From Bacteroidota bacterium (GTDB lineage: Bacteria; Bacteroidota; Bacteroidia; Palsa-965), in the NCBI GenBank assembly GCA_020402865.1, contig JADBYT010000002.1, positions 434,001 through 498,000 on the forward strand: 64,000 nucleotides of DNA. The letters are read 5' to 3'. The notes beneath the pieces are model-generated. The model did no database searches and was not told where the DNA came from. It saw only the letters and a list, made by a program, of their open reading frames with translations. How positions within the stretch are numbered: the first letter of the stretch is position 1; every line of letters starts with the position of its first letter. The translations under genes were made by a program, and so were the position numbers. Shown piece by piece: positions 62,301 through 64,000 of this stretch.

Positions 62301-64000
62301 ATGTCGCACCGCCGCAATCTTTATTCCTATCACGACGATGAGCAGCACGGCTATTTCAGCACGCCGCAGCAACGCGCCGCCAAAGCAGCCAACAAAGCAC
62401 AGGCCGATGCCGAGATGGATTTTGAGTATAACACATGGCCGCGTTTACAGCAAAAAATGGAAGCAGGACTTCCGCTTACAAAATATGAGCTGTTTGACGC
62501 GCGCATGTTTGGCGGGCCGCTGCACCGGACAACGATTTTTGCCTACGTGCGCGGGCAGCAAAGCAGCGAAAAACTAAGTGTGGCTGCGCCCGATTCGGCG
62601 GAGGAGAAGCAGGCGGATGCGGTGGGGAAAGCGGTAGCCACGGGCGGCGAGGTGCAAACCAATACTACAGCCCCAGAGAAAACCGAAAGTTCTTCGCTTA
62701 CTGTTTCGCCGGAGTTTGAGGAGAAACTAGTGTTAAGCAAAGGCGAGGGTGAACCGCTCAAGAGTACTACACGTGCGGAGATGGAAAGCAAGCTGAATGC
62801 CGATTTGAGTGAGGTGCGCGTACATACCGGCGCTGATGCGGCAGCGATGAGTGCGGAGATAAATGCACGGGCGTTTACGCATGGGAAAGATGTGTACTTA
62901 GGCAACGGGGAGAGTGCGGAGAATAAGGAGTTGATGGCGCATGAGTTGTGGCATGTGAAGCAAAGTAATGGTGGTGAAATAATAAAACGAAAGCCCAAAA
63001 ACGAACCGCTCGCCTATGGAATGCCGCCGGAAGTTATGCCCAATTGGTTAAAAGGTAAAACACTGCGATTGGATGCCGATGGTGACGGCTACCACGAAAT
63101 TGAACTGATGTTGTGGTTAGACACAAACAAGGTGCTGCAGCTACAAATGCATCATCTCGACAGTGATTTCTGGACGAACATCAGTCCGTTTACTTCCAGT
63201 ACAGACGCATTGGTGGTGTTTGACTATAAGGCGCTGGGAGTTGAATACCACAGTTCTCAGTTTACACCTGAAAACAAAATGATTCCGATAGCGTTCGAGA
63301 ACAAATTCAAAATTTTTGATGCTGTCTCTAAGCAAAAGCCATCATATGATCTGCATGTAGGTGCCGACAAAAATTTTAGAATAAATGGCAAATATCACGT
63401 CGAAGCAGCTTCATTTAAAATTGAATTTCAACTACCTGTTTCAAAAATAAAAAAGCATGTAACGGATATTTCTTTTACCGAAACCAGAAAAAGTGAATAT
63501 TTATCCGGCCCTGTATATACGTTTATAGCCGGGCAGCAGGGCGATGAAATAGAATTTCAGATAAATCGGGAATTTGGAGCATCTGTTCCGCAAGAAATGA
63601 TTGACCAAAACCGTACTGCGGCATACTCCATTTACGGTTTCATGAAAATGCAGAACGATAAGATTGTGCGCTGGAAAAGTCCTGTAATGGTTTATAGCAC
63701 AGACAAAATTATACCTGCTTCATTAGAGCCGGTTTATCAGAATGAGAAGATGGTTATGCTGGGTATTGCCGGTTCGGGTATTCCCGATTTTACCATTTAT
63801 TATCATACACTTGCCCAAAAGAATCACTTTTTCCACACGCGAGATATTACACTCCATTTTACAGGTCCGGCAATAGGAGAAAATGACGATATAAGGTCGT
63901 TTACATTAGTAAACAATTTCCCGGTAGCCAATTCAACATTTCACGGCGAAGAGGATTACCATTCGCTATTGGAATATGAAGCGCCTGCCGAATTAGATAA
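62301..64000 (+). CDS. DUF4157 (eCIS-core metallopeptidase-like) protein, 3' end beyond window
   Basis: The first 566 codons are visible and the frame is open at the window end. It has no signal peptide. Residues about 1-140 are a charged, low-complexity lead with an SSEKLS/PDSAEEKQAD stretch. The DUF4157 core lies at about 146-224: GEPLKSTTRAEMESKLN, LSEVRVHTGADAAAMS, INARAFTHGKDVYLG, then MAHELWHVKQ with the zinc motif HELWH at 214-218. Residues about 235-566 are beta-rich and unrecognised and may be the effector part. DUF4157 proteins are frequent eCIS cargo or toxin loaders. Function of this C-terminus unknown. Confidence 0.85.
   Translation, partial: MSHRRNLYSYHDDEQHGYFSTPQQRAAKAANKAQADAEMDFEYNTWPRLQQKMEAGLPLTKYELFDARMFGGPLHRTTIFAYVRGQQSSEKLSVAAPDSAEEKQADAVGKAVATGGEVQTNTTAPEKTESSSLTVSPEFEEKLVLSKGEGEPLKSTTRAEMESKLNADLSEVRVHTGADAAAMSAEINARAFTHGKDVYLGNGESAENKELMAHELWHVKQSNGGEIIKRKPKNEPLAYGMPPEVMPNWLKGKTLRLDADGDGYHEIELMLWLDTNKVLQLQMHHLDSDFWTNISPFTSSTDALVVFDYKALGVEYHSSQFTPENKMIPIAFENKFKIFDAVSKQKPSYDLHVGADKNFRINGKYHVEAASFKIEFQLPVSKIKKHVTDISFTETRKSEYLSGPVYTFIAGQQGDEIEFQINREFGASVPQEMIDQNRTAAYSIYGFMKMQNDKIVRWKSPVMVYSTDKIIPASLEPVYQNEKMVMLGIAGSGIPDFTIYYHTLAQKNHFFHTRDITLHFTGPAIGENDDIRSFTLVNNFPVANSTFHGEEDYHSLLEYEAPAELD

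Overview
The window is a chromosomal segment of a Bacteroidota bacterium. The sequence evidence is: about ten secreted proteins with C-terminal type IX secretion (T9SS) type A-like sorting domains (PNPA/PNPT-type entry motifs followed by a short beta-rich tail); a TonB-dependent receptor with an N-terminal carboxypeptidase-like domain; BlaI plus an M56-TonB fusion; a fused isobutyryl-CoA mutase; and several promoter -7 elements of the Bacteroidota form TAnnTTTG. No rRNA or tRNA gene was recognised. The genus cannot be named from this window alone.

Layout. 0-9.3 kb: minus-strand housekeeping and envelope genes (alpha/beta hydrolase, serine hydrolase lipoprotein, coiled-coil lipoprotein, DNA polymerase IV, BlaI/M56-TonB operon), then a TIKI/Ere-like secreted protein, an M50 protease, and an ECF sigma factor with a small membrane protein. 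9.6-15.3 kb: three tandem DUF2330 paralogues behind an NqrB/RnfD-like membrane protein. 15.6-23.3 kb: T9SS cargo (arylsulfotransferase-like, two-domain carbohydrate-binding-like, CotH kinase with lamin-tail, Kazal inhibitor, GH39-like hydrolase). 23-31 kb: YcaQ-type glycosylase, small envelope proteins, a REP-associated tyrosine transposase (RAYT) with REP-like palindromes, and the 1124-residue IcmF. 31-36 kb: an AT-richer accessory patch with an ankyrin protein, an unknown cytoplasmic protein, a lipoprotein, and a one-gene insertion carrying a membrane-anchored PD-(D/E)xK-like protein. That insertion is flanked by 78-bp direct repeats copied from the 5' end of a Nudix gene. 37-59 kb: WG-repeat protein, large T9SS proteins, M23/LysM peptidase, MauG/CcpA-type peroxidase, an extracellular nuclease/TonB receptor/lamin-tail locus, a deoxyhypusine synthase homologue and a sialidase/VPS10-like giant. 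59-64 kb: bacillithiol-transferase-like DinB protein, a Crp/Fnr regulator, and at the right edge an AAA+ ATPase followed by a DUF4157 protein cut by the window end.

The most interesting parts are four. (1) The ATPase-DUF4157 pair has the make-up of the edge of an extracellular contractile injection system (eCIS) locus. (2) The RAYT sits beside an 18-3-18 palindrome whose left arm has been expanded into a seven-copy 11-bp tandem array; a second diverged palindrome lies about 3.7 kb away. (3) The 1-kb AT-rich insert duplicates and replaces the start of the Nudix gene. (4) The DUF2330 triplet sits with an RnfD-like protein and has no known function. All functional calls come from reading motifs by eye; no database search was run.
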